Source of the DNA: Arcobacter sp. F155
Lineage (GTDB): Bacteria; Campylobacterota; Campylobacteria; Campylobacterales; Arcobacteraceae
Length of the DNA: 64,000 nt
Reading direction: 5' to 3'
Assembly: GCF_004116455.1 (NCBI RefSeq)
Contig: NZ_PDJU01000001.1
Coordinates: 432,378 to 496,377, forward strand
Shown here: piece after piece, positions 25,516 to 34,465 of the stretch
Numbering within the stretch: the stretch's first letter is position 1
Layout of the letters: every line of letters begins with the position of its first letter
The notes under the pieces: generated by a model
Told to the model about the DNA's origin: nothing
The model's database searches: none
Seen by the model: only the letters and a program-made list of their open reading frames with translations
Made by a program: the position numbers and the translations under genes

Positions 25516-27108
25516 TTGAATATAAACACTTTTAAGAATGATATTTTTGGAGGTGTAACTGCTGCTATTGTTGCATTACCATTGGCTTTAGCCTTTGGTG
25601 TTGCAAGTGGTGCAGGTGCAATCGCAGGTCTTTATGGAGCAATTATCTTAGGATTTTTTGCTTCGCTTTTTGGTGGAACTTCTACCCAAATTTCTGGTCC
25701 AACTGGACCTATGACAGTTATTACAGCTTCTGCTATAGCAACTTTTCAAAATGATTTACAAGCTGTTTTTACTGTAATCTTTCTATCTGGATTAATTCAA
25801 ATCTCTTTTGGTATTGTTAAAATAGGAAAATGGATTAAGTATATTCCTTATCCCGTTATTTCTGGTTTTATGTCAGGAATTGGAATTATAATTATTATCT
25901 TACAAATAAACTCGTTTGTAGGAGTTGATTCATATGGTTCGGTTATAGAAACAGTAGTTAATATTCCAAGTACTATAAAAAATATAGATTTTCATTCTTT
26001 TATAATTGCTTCAATAACCCTAGTAATAATGTTTTTAACTCCTAAAAAAATTGCAAAGCTAATTCCTCCTGCTTTAATTGCTTTAGTTTTTGTAACTTTA
26101 CTTTCAGTATCAATGAACTTTTCAATCTCTACAATTGGAGAAATACCAATGGGTTTACCAGAGCTTGTATTTCCTTTTAGTTTTGATATCTTAAAACTTA
26201 GTACTATTATAACTTTAGCTATAACTTTAGCACTTTTAGGTTCAATTGATTCATTACTTACTTCACTTGTTGCTGATTCTATGACAAAAACTAAACATAA
26301 GCCAAATAAAGAGCTTATTGCCCAAGGAATTGGGAACTCTATTTGTTCTTTCTTTGGAGCAATCCCAGGAGCTGGGGCTACAATGAGAACAGTAATAAAT
26401 ATAAAAAGTGGAGGAACAACAAGAGTCTCAGGAATAGTTCACTCTATTACTTTACTTTTGATTGTTTTAGTTCTAGCACCTTTTGCTTCAAGTATTCCCC
26501 TTGCTGTATTGTCTGGAATTTTAATAAAAGTAGGTTTTGATATCTTAGATTATAAGTTTATAAGACTTATAAATAAAGTTTCAAAGCAAGACCTTCTTGT
26601 GATGGTTACAGTAGTTTTATTAACAGTTTTTGTAGATTTAATTATGGCTGTAGGAGTAGGGATAACTTTTGCTTCAATTATTGCAGTTTATAAAGTATCC
26701 AAAAATACTAAAATCAAAACTATCTATCCTAAAAGAGAATCAGACTTTGATATTGATATTGAAGATAAATCAACAAAGATTATTAAGATAAAAGGTTCAT
26801 TGTTTTTTGGAACAGCTTCTATTCTTGATAGAAGAATAGATAAAGTAAGAGCTAGAACAAAAACCCTTGTTTTGGACTGCTTAGAGGTTAGTGTTTTGGA
26901 TTTATCGGCAATATTTATGCTAGAAGAGATTGTTAGAAGGTTAAAAAATAGAGATATTGAAGTAATTTTACTATTAAAAATTTCTGATAAAAAAAGAGTT
27001 ATTAATTTAGATAGAAATAATATATTTAAAAATATAAAAATATTTAATAAGATTGATAATGCTGTAAATTCAATTCAAGAAAATAATTATAAAAGAAGCC
27101 CACTATAA
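25516..27108 (+). CDS. SulP family anion transporter with STAS domain (second copy)
   Basis: This is a second inner-membrane SulP/SLC26-type transporter (530 residues), clearly different from the one at 12.8-14.3 kb. The N-terminal block GGVTAAIVALPLALAFGVASG and the SGPTGPMTVITASAI loop resemble the bicarbonate-like (BicA-type) branch, although the ion cannot be assigned from this alone. About 11-12 hydrophobic segments precede a STAS domain (IKIKGSLFFGTASILDRR, then LVLDCLEVSVLDLSAIFMLEE). The start is TTG at 25516, 6 bases after AAGGAG. It follows der closely and is followed by the putative 6S RNA gene. Confidence 0.9.
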   Translation: MNINTFKNDIFGGVTAAIVALPLALAFGVASGAGAIAGLYGAIILGFFASLFGGTSTQISGPTGPMTVITASAIATFQNDLQAVFTVIFLSGLIQISFGIVKIGKWIKYIPYPVISGFMSGIGIIIIILQINSFVGVDSYGSVIETVVNIPSTIKNIDFHSFIIASITLVIMFLTPKKIAKLIPPALIALVFVTLLSVSMNFSISTIGEIPMGLPELVFPFSFDILKLSTIITLAITLALLGSIDSLLTSLVADSMTKTKHKPNKELIAQGIGNSICSFFGAIPGAGATMRTVINIKSGGTTRVSGIVHSITLLLIVLVLAPFASSIPLAVLSGILIKVGFDILDYKFIRLINKVSKQDLLVMVTVVLLTVFVDLIMAVGVGITFASIIAVYKVSKNTKIKTIYPKRESDFDIDIEDKSTKIIKIKGSLFFGTASILDRRIDKVRARTKTLVLDCLEVSVLDLSAIFMLEEIVRRLKNRDIEVILLLKISDKKRVINLDRNNIFKNIKIFNKIDNAVNSIQENNYKRSPL

Positions 27109-27141
27109 CAGACTTTAATGTTTAATTCATATACAATTAGA

Positions 27142-27147
27142 TAAAAT
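27142..27147 (+). promoter_or_regulatory. Putative -10 element for the structured RNA upstream of purD
   Basis: TAAAAT (in TTAGATAAAATAAT) lies 5 bases before the 5' arm of the RNA's terminal stem, which is the spacing expected for a start point at about 27153-27155. Confidence 0.45.
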
Positions 27148-27152
27148 AATAT

Positions 27153-27325
27153 ATATCTAAGTAGCGCGGGATTTCCATTGTTGAGGGTCCGATACTATTT
27201 TTTTGTGGATAATGTGGATAACATGGTGTGCAGCTTTTCATTGCGTTTAGGCTCCTGAAATGGTACTCTTATCTGCTATCGTTGGCTTTTGTGGGCCATT
27301 TGATGGTTAACGACTACTTGGATAT
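27153..27325 (+). ncRNA. ssrS: Probable 6S RNA
   Basis: This segment stands out from the AT-rich background: it is richer in G and C and has no good ORF. Its ends pair as a 12-position terminal stem (ATATCTAAGTAG at 27153-27164 with CTACTTGGATAT at 27314-27325, one G-U), extended by CG against CG. Further in, GATAA pairs with TTATC and CAT with ATG, giving a long rod with internal bubbles. Length is about 173 nt, a -10 lies just upstream and a T-rich tail follows, all matching 6S RNA, which binds RNA polymerase holoenzyme. To my recollection 6S RNA lies before purD in other Campylobacterota. SRP and tmRNA signature sequences are absent. Confidence 0.72.
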
Positions 27326-27351
27326 TTTAATAATTTTTAGGGGAAATCAAA

Positions 27352-28620
27352 GTGAACATTTTAATACTTGGTAGTGGTGGAAGAGAATACTCAATAGGAC
27401 TTGCTATTTCTAAAGAAGAAGAGAATCATAAATTATATTTTAACCCAGGAAATGGGGCAACTTCGCAAATTGCAGAGAATATCAATATTAAAGATTATAA
27501 TGAGTTAGCTATTTGGGCAAAAGAAAATGCAATTGATTTAACAATTGTTGGACCAGAAGCTCCACTAGTAGATGGTGTTGTTGATATATTTAAAGAGCAT
27601 GGATTAACTGTGTTTGGACCAAGCAAAGCTGCAGCTCAGCTAGAGGGTTCAAAAGTTTATATGAAAAACATTTTAAAGAAATATAACATACCAACAGCAG
27701 CGTTTATAGAAACTACAAGTGAAAAAGAAGCTCACGATTTCATTGATACAATGAGTGAACCAATTGTTGTAAAAGCAGATGGTTTATGTGCAGGTAAAGG
27801 TGTAATTATTGCTCAGTCAAAAGATGAAGCAAAACAAGCAGCATCTGATATGTTAAGTGGTTCATCTTTTGGAGATGCAGGAACTTCTATTGTTGTTGAA
27901 GAGTATTTAGATGGATATGAGTTATCTATTTTTGCTATTTGTGATGGTGAAAACTATAAAGTTTTACCAGCAGCACAAGACCATAAAAGAGTAGGGGATG
28001 GTGATACTGGACCAAATACTGGTGGTATGGGTGCTTACGCTCCAACTCCTTTAGTAAATGATGATATTTATAAAAAAGTAGAAGAAAGAGTAATTAAACC
28101 AACTTTAGAAGGAATGAAACAAGAAGGTGCTCCTTTTGAAGGTGTACTATTTATTGGAGTAATGGTAGTAAATGGTGAGCCAATTATTTTAGAATATAAC
28201 GTTAGATTTGGTGACCCAGAGTGTGAAATTTTAATGCCTTTATTAGAAACTCCTGTTTCAGAACTGTTTTATAAAGGTGCTACAAAACAACTTGATAAGT
28301 TAGATATTAAAATTAAAGATGAATATGGTGTTGCAGTTGTTATGGCAAGTGGTAACTATCCATATGGTTCAAGTGAACCTGCAGAGATTATTGTTGATGA
28401 AATTGTTGATGAAGATTTAAAAGAGCATACGCATATCTCATATGCTGGTGTTGAAATGCAAGATGGTAAACTAATGGCAACAGGCGGAAGAGTTCTTCTT
28501 TGTGTTGGTTTTGGTAAATCTATTAGGCAAGCAAGAGATAGAGCATATGGTCTTTGTGGTCAAGTTCATTTTGCAGGTAAAAAAATCAGAACAGATATTG
28601 CTTATCAGGCATTAAAATAA
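27352..28620 (+). CDS. purD: Phosphoribosylamine-glycine ligase
   Basis: PurD makes glycinamide ribonucleotide from phosphoribosylamine, glycine and ATP, an early step of purine synthesis. The 422-residue ATP-grasp protein has the N-terminal MNILILGSGGREYSI, the family motif VVKADGLCAGKGVIIA, the block GDPECEILMPLLE and the C-terminal TGGRVLLCVGFGKS. The start is GTG at 27352, 8 bases after AGGGG. It lies directly downstream of the putative 6S RNA, and either read-through from that promoter or an unseen one drives it. It leads a co-directional run through RDD, lptD, PRTase-like and pnp. Confidence 0.95.
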   Translation: MNILILGSGGREYSIGLAISKEEENHKLYFNPGNGATSQIAENINIKDYNELAIWAKENAIDLTIVGPEAPLVDGVVDIFKEHGLTVFGPSKAAAQLEGSKVYMKNILKKYNIPTAAFIETTSEKEAHDFIDTMSEPIVVKADGLCAGKGVIIAQSKDEAKQAASDMLSGSSFGDAGTSIVVEEYLDGYELSIFAICDGENYKVLPAAQDHKRVGDGDTGPNTGGMGAYAPTPLVNDDIYKKVEERVIKPTLEGMKQEGAPFEGVLFIGVMVVNGEPIILEYNVRFGDPECEILMPLLETPVSELFYKGATKQLDKLDIKIKDEYGVAVVMASGNYPYGSSEPAEIIVDEIVDEDLKEHTHISYAGVEMQDGKLMATGGRVLLCVGFGKSIRQARDRAYGLCGQVHFAGKKIRTDIAYQALK

Positions 28621-28625
28621 AAAGT

Positions 28626-29054
28626 ATGAATACAGATAACTTAGAATTAGCATCAAATAGAAAAAGAGCTTTAGCTTATGTTATTGATGATTTTTTAGTA
28701 ACATTCATTATTATAGTAATGTTTTGGGATAAAATAGTTGTTAATGGAACAGACTTAGTGTCTGTTCTTGCTGTAATGAATGCCTTTATTTGGCAAGTAC
28801 TACTTTTAAAATTCATTTATCAAACATTTTTTATTTGGTACTATGGTGCAACTGTAGGAAAAATAATAGCTAAAGTGAGAGTTATTGATTTTAATAACTT
28901 TGGAAGAGTATCTTTACTTACTTCTGCAACAAGATCAGTTTTTAGACTTTTTAGTGAGATGTTTTTCTATTTTGGATTTATTTTTGCTTTCTTTACAGAA
29001 AGTAGACAAACATTACATGATAAAGTAGGAAGGACATTGGTAGTTAATGCTTAA
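28626..29054 (+). CDS. RDD family membrane protein
   Basis: This is a small inner-membrane protein (142 residues) of the RDD family. It has the characteristic Arg near the start of the first helix (ASNRKRALAYVIDDFLVTF), the second helix with FIYQTFFIWYYGATVGK, a G-K-I-x-A-K-V-R-V loop, and a C-terminal HDKVGRTLVV. The function of the family is unresolved; transport or membrane homeostasis roles have been proposed. It starts 5 bases after purD and overlaps lptD by 8 bases, so it is firmly within the operon and likely translationally coupled to the outer-membrane biogenesis gene. Confidence 0.9.
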   Translation: MNTDNLELASNRKRALAYVIDDFLVTFIIIVMFWDKIVVNGTDLVSVLAVMNAFIWQVLLLKFIYQTFFIWYYGATVGKIIAKVRVIDFNNFGRVSLLTSATRSVFRLFSEMFFYFGFIFAFFTESRQTLHDKVGRTLVVNA

Positions 29055-31137
29055 GAAGGTTATAGCAACAGCTATTTTAGTTGTATCATTACATGCAGAA
29101 AATGAAAAGTTTCAAGTTATTGCAAATAACTTAAATACAAAAAACAATATTTTAGTTGCAAAGGGAGATGTTGTTGTATTCTCTCCTAAATACTATATTA
29201 CTGCGCAAAAAATTATTCATGATAAAGATAAAAATACATTAGAGTTATTTGATGATGTAATTATTGTTAAAAATAATAATGTTCAAACAAAAAGTGATTA
29301 TGCATTTTTAGATCTAAATAATGATGATTTATATCAAAATCCAAATATTTTTTATGAAGAGAAGAGCCAAATCTGGATTAACTCAAAAGATGCAGATAAG
29401 AAAAATGATCTAATTGAGTTAGGAAAATCAATTCTTTCAAGTTGTGATTGTGATGATCCAGATTGGAGTATTAGATCTACTAGTATGGATTATGACACAA
29501 AAGATATGTGGATTAATACATATAACACAACTTTATATGTAAAAGATTTTCCAGTTATTTATACACCATATTTAGGCTTCTCAACAGATACAAGAAGAAG
29601 AACGGGACTTTTAATTCCTTTATTAGGATATTCTAGTACAGAAGGTTTTTTCTATAATCAACCTATCTATTTTGCTCCTGCTCCAAACTATGATATTGAG
29701 GTTATTCCTCAAATTAGAACTAGTAGAGGATATGGTTCATATTTTTATTTTAGATATGCAGATTCTCCAGATTCTATGCTTAGAATTGGAACAGGTTACT
29801 TCAAAGAAAAAGAGTCTTATGTTGAAGAAAACAACTTAAGAGATGATGAACATTATGGATTTAATTTAGATTATGAAAGAGTAAATCTATTTGCAGATAC
29901 TTTTGATTCAAAAGATGGATTATATGCTTCTATAAGATATTTAAATGATGTAGAGTTTAACTCTTTAGAAGATAGTAGATATCAAGAGTCTATTGAAAAA
30001 AAGGTAGAGTCTAAAATTAACTATGTGTATGACACTCCTGACTATTTTTTAGGTGCATATTCAAGATATTATATTGATACACAAAAAGAATCAAATAATG
30101 AAACTCTTCAAGAACTACCAAAACTTCAAGCTCACTCTTATAGTAGACCTTTAATAGATAGATTAATGTATTCTACAGATTTAAAATATACTAACCACTA
30201 TAGAAGAGATGGTTTAAATGCTAATCAATATGAGTTTAGTATTCCTTTATCTTATTCATTCTCTTTATTAGATGATTATTTAACACTTACGCTTAAACAT
30301 CAAGTAACAGCAAATAAGTTTGAATATAGTGATAAGGATACAGGATTAAATCTTGAAGACGGTACTTTTGTTGAAAGTGTAAGTAGTGTTATGTTAAATA
30401 GTGATTTAATTAAACCCTATGAAAACTATATTCATACTATGAATTTAAGTGCTGAGTATAATCATTTTAATACAATGAAAGAAGAGGGTGATCTTTACTC
30501 TATTTCAAATACTAACTCTCAGTTAAGTTCATTTCCTGTTACTGAAAGTTCAGATAATATAATATTTGGATTAAATCAATCTATTTATGATAAAGAAGAT
30601 TTAAAACAAATAATAAATCATAGAATTAGACAATCAATTGTATATAATGACCAAGATGAAGCTAAATTACATAATTTAGAGAATCAAATCACTTATAACT
30701 ATGGTTTAGGTGCAATATCTAATAAAGTAGTTTATAATCATCAGGATGATCAGTTTATTGAAAACTCTACAAACTTCTCATTATCATATGAAGATTATTA
30801 TCTAAGACTTGGATATTATATGTCTAAAGATACACCTAACTCAGGGAAAGAAGAGCTAGAGTCTTATAATGTAGCTACAAGCTATAGAATCTCTCATGAT
30901 TATAAAATAGGTTATACTACAACATATGATTTAGAAAGAGACTATAGAAGTAAAGAAGCTATACACTTTGATATCAATGATAGATGTTGGGATTTTAGTA
31001 TTAGTTTTGAAAGAGAAACAGAGCCTGCTTCAACTCTGGACTTAGAACCTATTACACAAGATATTTTCTATTTACAGTTAGTTTTAAAGCCATTAGGTGC
31101 AGTTAAACAAGCGTTTGAATTAGAAAGAGATAAATAG
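29047..31137 (+). CDS. lptD: LPS-assembly protein LptD
   Basis: LptD is the outer-membrane beta-barrel that inserts LPS into the outer leaflet. The protein (696 residues) starts with a signal peptide (MLKKVIATAILVVSLHAEN), then an OstA/LptA-like beta-jellyroll at about residues 20-110 (KGDVVVFSPKYYITAQKI and repeated strand units), then the barrel with the WSIRSTSMDYD and PVIYTPYLGFSTDTRRRTG blocks and many amphipathic strands. Cysteines in SSCDCDDPDW and near the C-terminus may form the stabilising disulfide. Only part of the operon (no lptE or surA) is adjacent. It starts inside the end of the RDD gene. Confidence 0.93.
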   Translation: MLKKVIATAILVVSLHAENEKFQVIANNLNTKNNILVAKGDVVVFSPKYYITAQKIIHDKDKNTLELFDDVIIVKNNNVQTKSDYAFLDLNNDDLYQNPNIFYEEKSQIWINSKDADKKNDLIELGKSILSSCDCDDPDWSIRSTSMDYDTKDMWINTYNTTLYVKDFPVIYTPYLGFSTDTRRRTGLLIPLLGYSSTEGFFYNQPIYFAPAPNYDIEVIPQIRTSRGYGSYFYFRYADSPDSMLRIGTGYFKEKESYVEENNLRDDEHYGFNLDYERVNLFADTFDSKDGLYASIRYLNDVEFNSLEDSRYQESIEKKVESKINYVYDTPDYFLGAYSRYYIDTQKESNNETLQELPKLQAHSYSRPLIDRLMYSTDLKYTNHYRRDGLNANQYEFSIPLSYSFSLLDDYLTLTLKHQVTANKFEYSDKDTGLNLEDGTFVESVSSVMLNSDLIKPYENYIHTMNLSAEYNHFNTMKEEGDLYSISNTNSQLSSFPVTESSDNIIFGLNQSIYDKEDLKQIINHRIRQSIVYNDQDEAKLHNLENQITYNYGLGAISNKVVYNHQDDQFIENSTNFSLSYEDYYLRLGYYMSKDTPNSGKEELESYNVATSYRISHDYKIGYTTTYDLERDYRSKEAIHFDINDRCWDFSISFERETEPASTLDLEPITQDIFYLQLVLKPLGAVKQAFELERDK

Positions 31138-31138
31138 T

Positions 31139-31792
31139 ATGACTCCTGATAGAATCTTTTTTAAAAATAGAGATGTAGCAGCATATAGACTTATCGATGT
31201 TTTACCTGTAAATAAGATGAAGCTTGAAGAGTGGATTGTTATTGCAACTTCGTATGGAGGTTATCCTGTAGCTCAGATTATTGCAAAAGAGTTAGAGGGA
31301 AACTGCGATGTACTTTTTTCAAGAAAAATACTATCTCCTAACAATGAAGATTGTGAAGTTGCAATTGTTACTGAAACAGAAGAGGTTGTAATTCATGAGG
31401 AACTAGTAAAAGCGTTTGATATTAGCTTAGATTTTGTTTTTTCAAAATCTAGATATATTTATGAAAATGACTTATCAAAAATGGTTTGTAAACATAGAAG
31501 AGGAAAAAAACTTGGAGATTTTACAAATAAAAACATTCTACTTGTAGATGAAGGATTAAATACAAGCTTAACTATGATGGCTTGTATTAAAACAGCAATT
31601 AATCTAGGTGCAAAATCAGTTTCTGTAGCAACACCAATCTTACCAAAAGTGAGTATAAATACTATAGAATCAATTGCAGATGATTTATATTATGTAGAGA
31701 GTCTTGACCATTTTATAGATATTGGTTTCTATTATGATGAACTTGATGAATTACAATATGAAGACTTATTAAAAATAATGAATAAAGGATAA
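31139..31792 (+). CDS. Phosphoribosyltransferase-like protein with altered PRPP loop
   Basis: This 217-residue protein looks like a type I phosphoribosyltransferase fold: a strand-helix VIATSYGGYPVAQIIAKEL near residues 33-51 and a central KNILLVDEGLNTSLTMMACI. In active enzymes that site reads D-D/E-G-x-A-T-G-x-T and binds PRPP; here the Asp-Glu is kept, but Ala-Thr-Gly is replaced by Asn-Thr-Ser. It may be a regulatory or divergent family member, and the substrate is unknown. It lies one base after lptD and 5 bases before pnp. Confidence 0.75.
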   Translation: MTPDRIFFKNRDVAAYRLIDVLPVNKMKLEEWIVIATSYGGYPVAQIIAKELEGNCDVLFSRKILSPNNEDCEVAIVTETEEVVIHEELVKAFDISLDFVFSKSRYIYENDLSKMVCKHRRGKKLGDFTNKNILLVDEGLNTSLTMMACIKTAINLGAKSVSVATPILPKVSINTIESIADDLYYVESLDHFIDIGFYYDELDELQYEDLLKIMNKG

Positions 31793-31797
31793 AACTT

Positions 31798-33981
31798 ATG
31801 TCAACAGTATGTGAATTTGAATTAAATGAAAAACAAGAGGTTTTCGAATTTAATAAAGTAGCTAAACAATCAAATGGATCTGTTTTAGCAAAATTAGGAA
31901 ACGCAGTTGTATTAGCAACTGTAGTAAGTGAGTTTGATAACCCTGTTGAAGAAGATTTTACTCCTTTAACAGTTCAATATGTAGAAAAAACTTATGCAGC
32001 AGCAAAACTACCTGGTGGATTTATTAAAAGAGAAGCAAAGCCAAGTGAATTTGAAACATTAACTTCAAGAGTTATTGATAGAAGTTTAAGACCTCTTTTC
32101 CCTAAAGGTTATGTTTATCCTACAACTATTACAGTTATAGTTTTAAGTGCAGACAAAGATGTTGACTTACAAGTTTTAGCTTTAAATGCAGCAAGTGCAG
32201 CATTATATACTTCAAACCTACCTATTAAAAAATCTGTTGCTGGTGTAAGAGTTGCTAAAATCAATGGAGAGTATATTGTTAATCCAAAAATCAGTGATAT
32301 GGATGAATCAACACTTGATTTATATGTAGCTGGTTCTAAAGAAGAGCTATTAATGATTGAGATGAAATCTATTGCTTCTGAAGAAATGGTAGAAGTTGAT
32401 ATTGAAGCTTTTACAAAAGTACATCAAACAAATGAAATGACTGAAGTTGAACTTGTTGAAGCAATATCAGTTGCACAAGAAGCATTAAAAGAATCAAATG
32501 AAACTTATGAAAAAGGTTTTGAGTCTGTTTGTAAAGAGACAAAAGATGTAAAACTAGTTGAGTTTACAATTGATGAATCAATTATTAACTATGTAAGAGA
32601 TAACTATTTAGAAAATATTAAAAGTGCAATTCAAAAACTAGCAAAAAGTGAAAGAGCAACAGAACTAAAAGAAGTTGCTAGCTTAATCTTAGTAGATGAA
32701 TATTGTGTTGAAAAAGAGATTGAATATAGCACAATTTATGAGGCAGTTTCAATTGTAAAAAGAGAAGCTGTAAGACAAATGATTGTTAATGATAAAGTTA
32801 GAGCAGATGGAAGAGGGCTTAAAGATGTAAGACCTATTTCTATTGATACAAATATTTTACCTTCTACTCACTCTTCTTGTTTATTTACAAGAGGTGAGAC
32901 ACAAGCTTTAGTAGTTGGTACTTTAGCTGGAGCTAAAGATGGTCAAATGTATGAAATCTTAACTGAAAAGTCTACTTCTACTGAAAACTTTATGGTTCAC
33001 TATAACTTCCCTGGTTTCTCTGTAGGTGAAGCAAAACCAATGTTCGGTGTAGGAAGAAGAGAATTAGGTCATGGAAATTTAGCTAAAAAAGCACTTGAAG
33101 CAACTATTGATAAAGATTATAGTGAAACAGTTAGATTAGTTTCAGAAATTTTAGAATCAAATGGTTCTTCATCTATGGCAACTGTTTGTGGTGGTTCATT
33201 AGCTTTAAAAGCAGCAGGTGTTCCAGTTTCTAACTTAGTTGCAGGTGTTGCAATGGGTATGGTTGTTGAAGGTGATGACTATTCTGTATTAACTGATATT
33301 ATGGGATTAGAAGACCATGATGGAGATATGGACTTTAAAGTTGCAGGAACTAAAGAAGGTATTACAGCACTTCAAATGGATATTAAACTTGGAGGAATTG
33401 AACTTTCAGTTTTAAAAGAAGCATTACTTCAAGCAAAAGAAGGAAGAGAACACATCTTAGGTCTAATGGAAGAAGCAGCTAGTGAAATTGTTCCTAGTGA
33501 AGCATTACCATTAATTGAGCAATTTGCAATTGATCCAAGTAAATTCATGGTTGTAATTGGAAAAGCAGGTGCTACAATTAAAGAAATTATAGAAAAATTC
33601 TCTGTTTCTATTGATTTAGATAGAGATACAGGAAATGTAAAAGTAAGTGGTGAAAATAAACAAAATGTTTTAGATGCTTGTGAACATATCAAAACTATTT
33701 CTAATAATGCTCCTGAAAGAAGAGACCATCAAAAAAAGAACATTGACTTTGAAAAACTATATAGTGTAGATGAAGTTTTAACAGGAAAAGTAGTTAGAAT
33801 AGCTGACTTTGGTGCATTCGTTGAACTACCAAAAGGTGGGGAAGGGCTTTTACATATTTCTAAGATCTCTAAGCAAAGAGTTAATAAAGTAGAAGATGTA
33901 CTAAAAGTTGATCAAGATGTTGAAATTAAAGTACTAAAAGTTAAAAAAGATAGAATAGAACTGGCTTCTGCGCAGTTTTAA
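31798..33981 (+). CDS. pnp: Polyribonucleotide nucleotidyltransferase
   Basis: PNPase degrades RNA 3' to 5' by phosphorolysis and can add tails. The 727-residue protein has two RNase PH cores (the second with TLPSTHSS-type LPSTHSSCLFTRGETQAL and FPGFSVGEAKP), the linking alpha-helical domain, a KH domain (FMVVIGKAGATIKEIIEKF) and a C-terminal S1 domain (GKVVRIADFGAFVELPKGGE). AAAGGAT lies 4 bases before the ATG. It ends the purD-lptD-pnp run; a 77-base AT-rich gap with direct repeats separates it from the chemotaxis genes. No hairpin of the RNase III-autoregulated E. coli type is seen in its short leader. Confidence 0.97.
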   Translation: MSTVCEFELNEKQEVFEFNKVAKQSNGSVLAKLGNAVVLATVVSEFDNPVEEDFTPLTVQYVEKTYAAAKLPGGFIKREAKPSEFETLTSRVIDRSLRPLFPKGYVYPTTITVIVLSADKDVDLQVLALNAASAALYTSNLPIKKSVAGVRVAKINGEYIVNPKISDMDESTLDLYVAGSKEELLMIEMKSIASEEMVEVDIEAFTKVHQTNEMTEVELVEAISVAQEALKESNETYEKGFESVCKETKDVKLVEFTIDESIINYVRDNYLENIKSAIQKLAKSERATELKEVASLILVDEYCVEKEIEYSTIYEAVSIVKREAVRQMIVNDKVRADGRGLKDVRPISIDTNILPSTHSSCLFTRGETQALVVGTLAGAKDGQMYEILTEKSTSTENFMVHYNFPGFSVGEAKPMFGVGRRELGHGNLAKKALEATIDKDYSETVRLVSEILESNGSSSMATVCGGSLALKAAGVPVSNLVAGVAMGMVVEGDDYSVLTDIMGLEDHDGDMDFKVAGTKEGITALQMDIKLGGIELSVLKEALLQAKEGREHILGLMEEAASEIVPSEALPLIEQFAIDPSKFMVVIGKAGATIKEIIEKFSVSIDLDRDTGNVKVSGENKQNVLDACEHIKTISNNAPERRDHQKKNIDFEKLYSVDEVLTGKVVRIADFGAFVELPKGGEGLLHISKISKQRVNKVEDVLKVDQDVEIKVLKVKKDRIELASAQF

Positions 33982-33991
33982 AATTTAATAC

Positions 33992-34034
33992 TAAATTAAT
34001 ATATGTTTAGTTAATATTGATTAAATTAATATAT
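33992..34034 (+). repeat. Pair of 13-bp direct repeats upstream of cheY
   Basis: TAAATTAATATAT occurs at 33992-34004 and again at 34022-34034, exactly 30 bases apart, with an imperfect palindrome TTAATATTGATTAA between them. They lie in the only gap before the chemotaxis operon and could be regulator sites or merely AT-rich promoter DNA. AAGGGG follows before the cheY start. Confidence 0.45.
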
Positions 34035-34058
34035 TTTTATTACAAATAAGGGGTTTAT

Positions 34059-34427
34059 ATGGCTAAGCTTTTAATCGTAGATGATTCTACAATGTTAAGG
34101 GATATGCTAAATTATGCACTAAATGAGGGTGGTTACACTGACGTTGTAGAGGCTATTGATGGTGTTGATGGTCTTGAGAAAGCTAAAGCTAACTCATTTG
34201 ATTTAATAATTACAGATGTTAACATGCCAAATATGGATGGTTTAACATTAATTGGTGAATTAAGAAAATTACCTCAATATGCTTCTAAACCAATTTTAGT
34301 TTTAACTACTGAAAGAAGTGACGAAATGAAAGCAAAAGGTAAAGCTGCAGGTGCAACTGGTTGGATTGTAAAACCATTTGTTCCAGAACAATTATTAAAA
34401 GCAGTTAACATAGTTTTAAGTAGATAG
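34059..34427 (+). CDS. cheY: Chemotaxis response regulator CheY
   Basis: This is a single-domain receiver (122 residues) that on phosphorylation by CheA binds the flagellar switch. It has the acidic pair VDDS (about residues 7-10), the phospho-acceptor Asp in DLIITDVNMPNMDG, Thr in VLTTERSD and Lys in WIVKPFVPEQ, all in place. It lies first in the cheY-cheA-cheR-cheD-cheB unit, 38 bases before cheA, with AAGGGG upstream. The presence of a free CheY together with a CheA lacking a receiver domain suggests a simple CheA-to-CheY pathway. Confidence 0.95.
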   Translation: MAKLLIVDDSTMLRDMLNYALNEGGYTDVVEAIDGVDGLEKAKANSFDLIITDVNMPNMDGLTLIGELRKLPQYASKPILVLTTERSDEMKAKGKAAGATGWIVKPFVPEQLLKAVNIVLSR

Positions 34428-34465
34428 TTTAAAAACTATAATTATAAATATAAAAAGGTTTTATC

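Noticed and set aside
27153..27325. Signal recognition particle RNA or tmRNA for the structured RNA
   Set aside because: The GGUCAGG...GGAAGG apical SRP motif and the tmRNA tag ORF and tRNA-like ends are not present.
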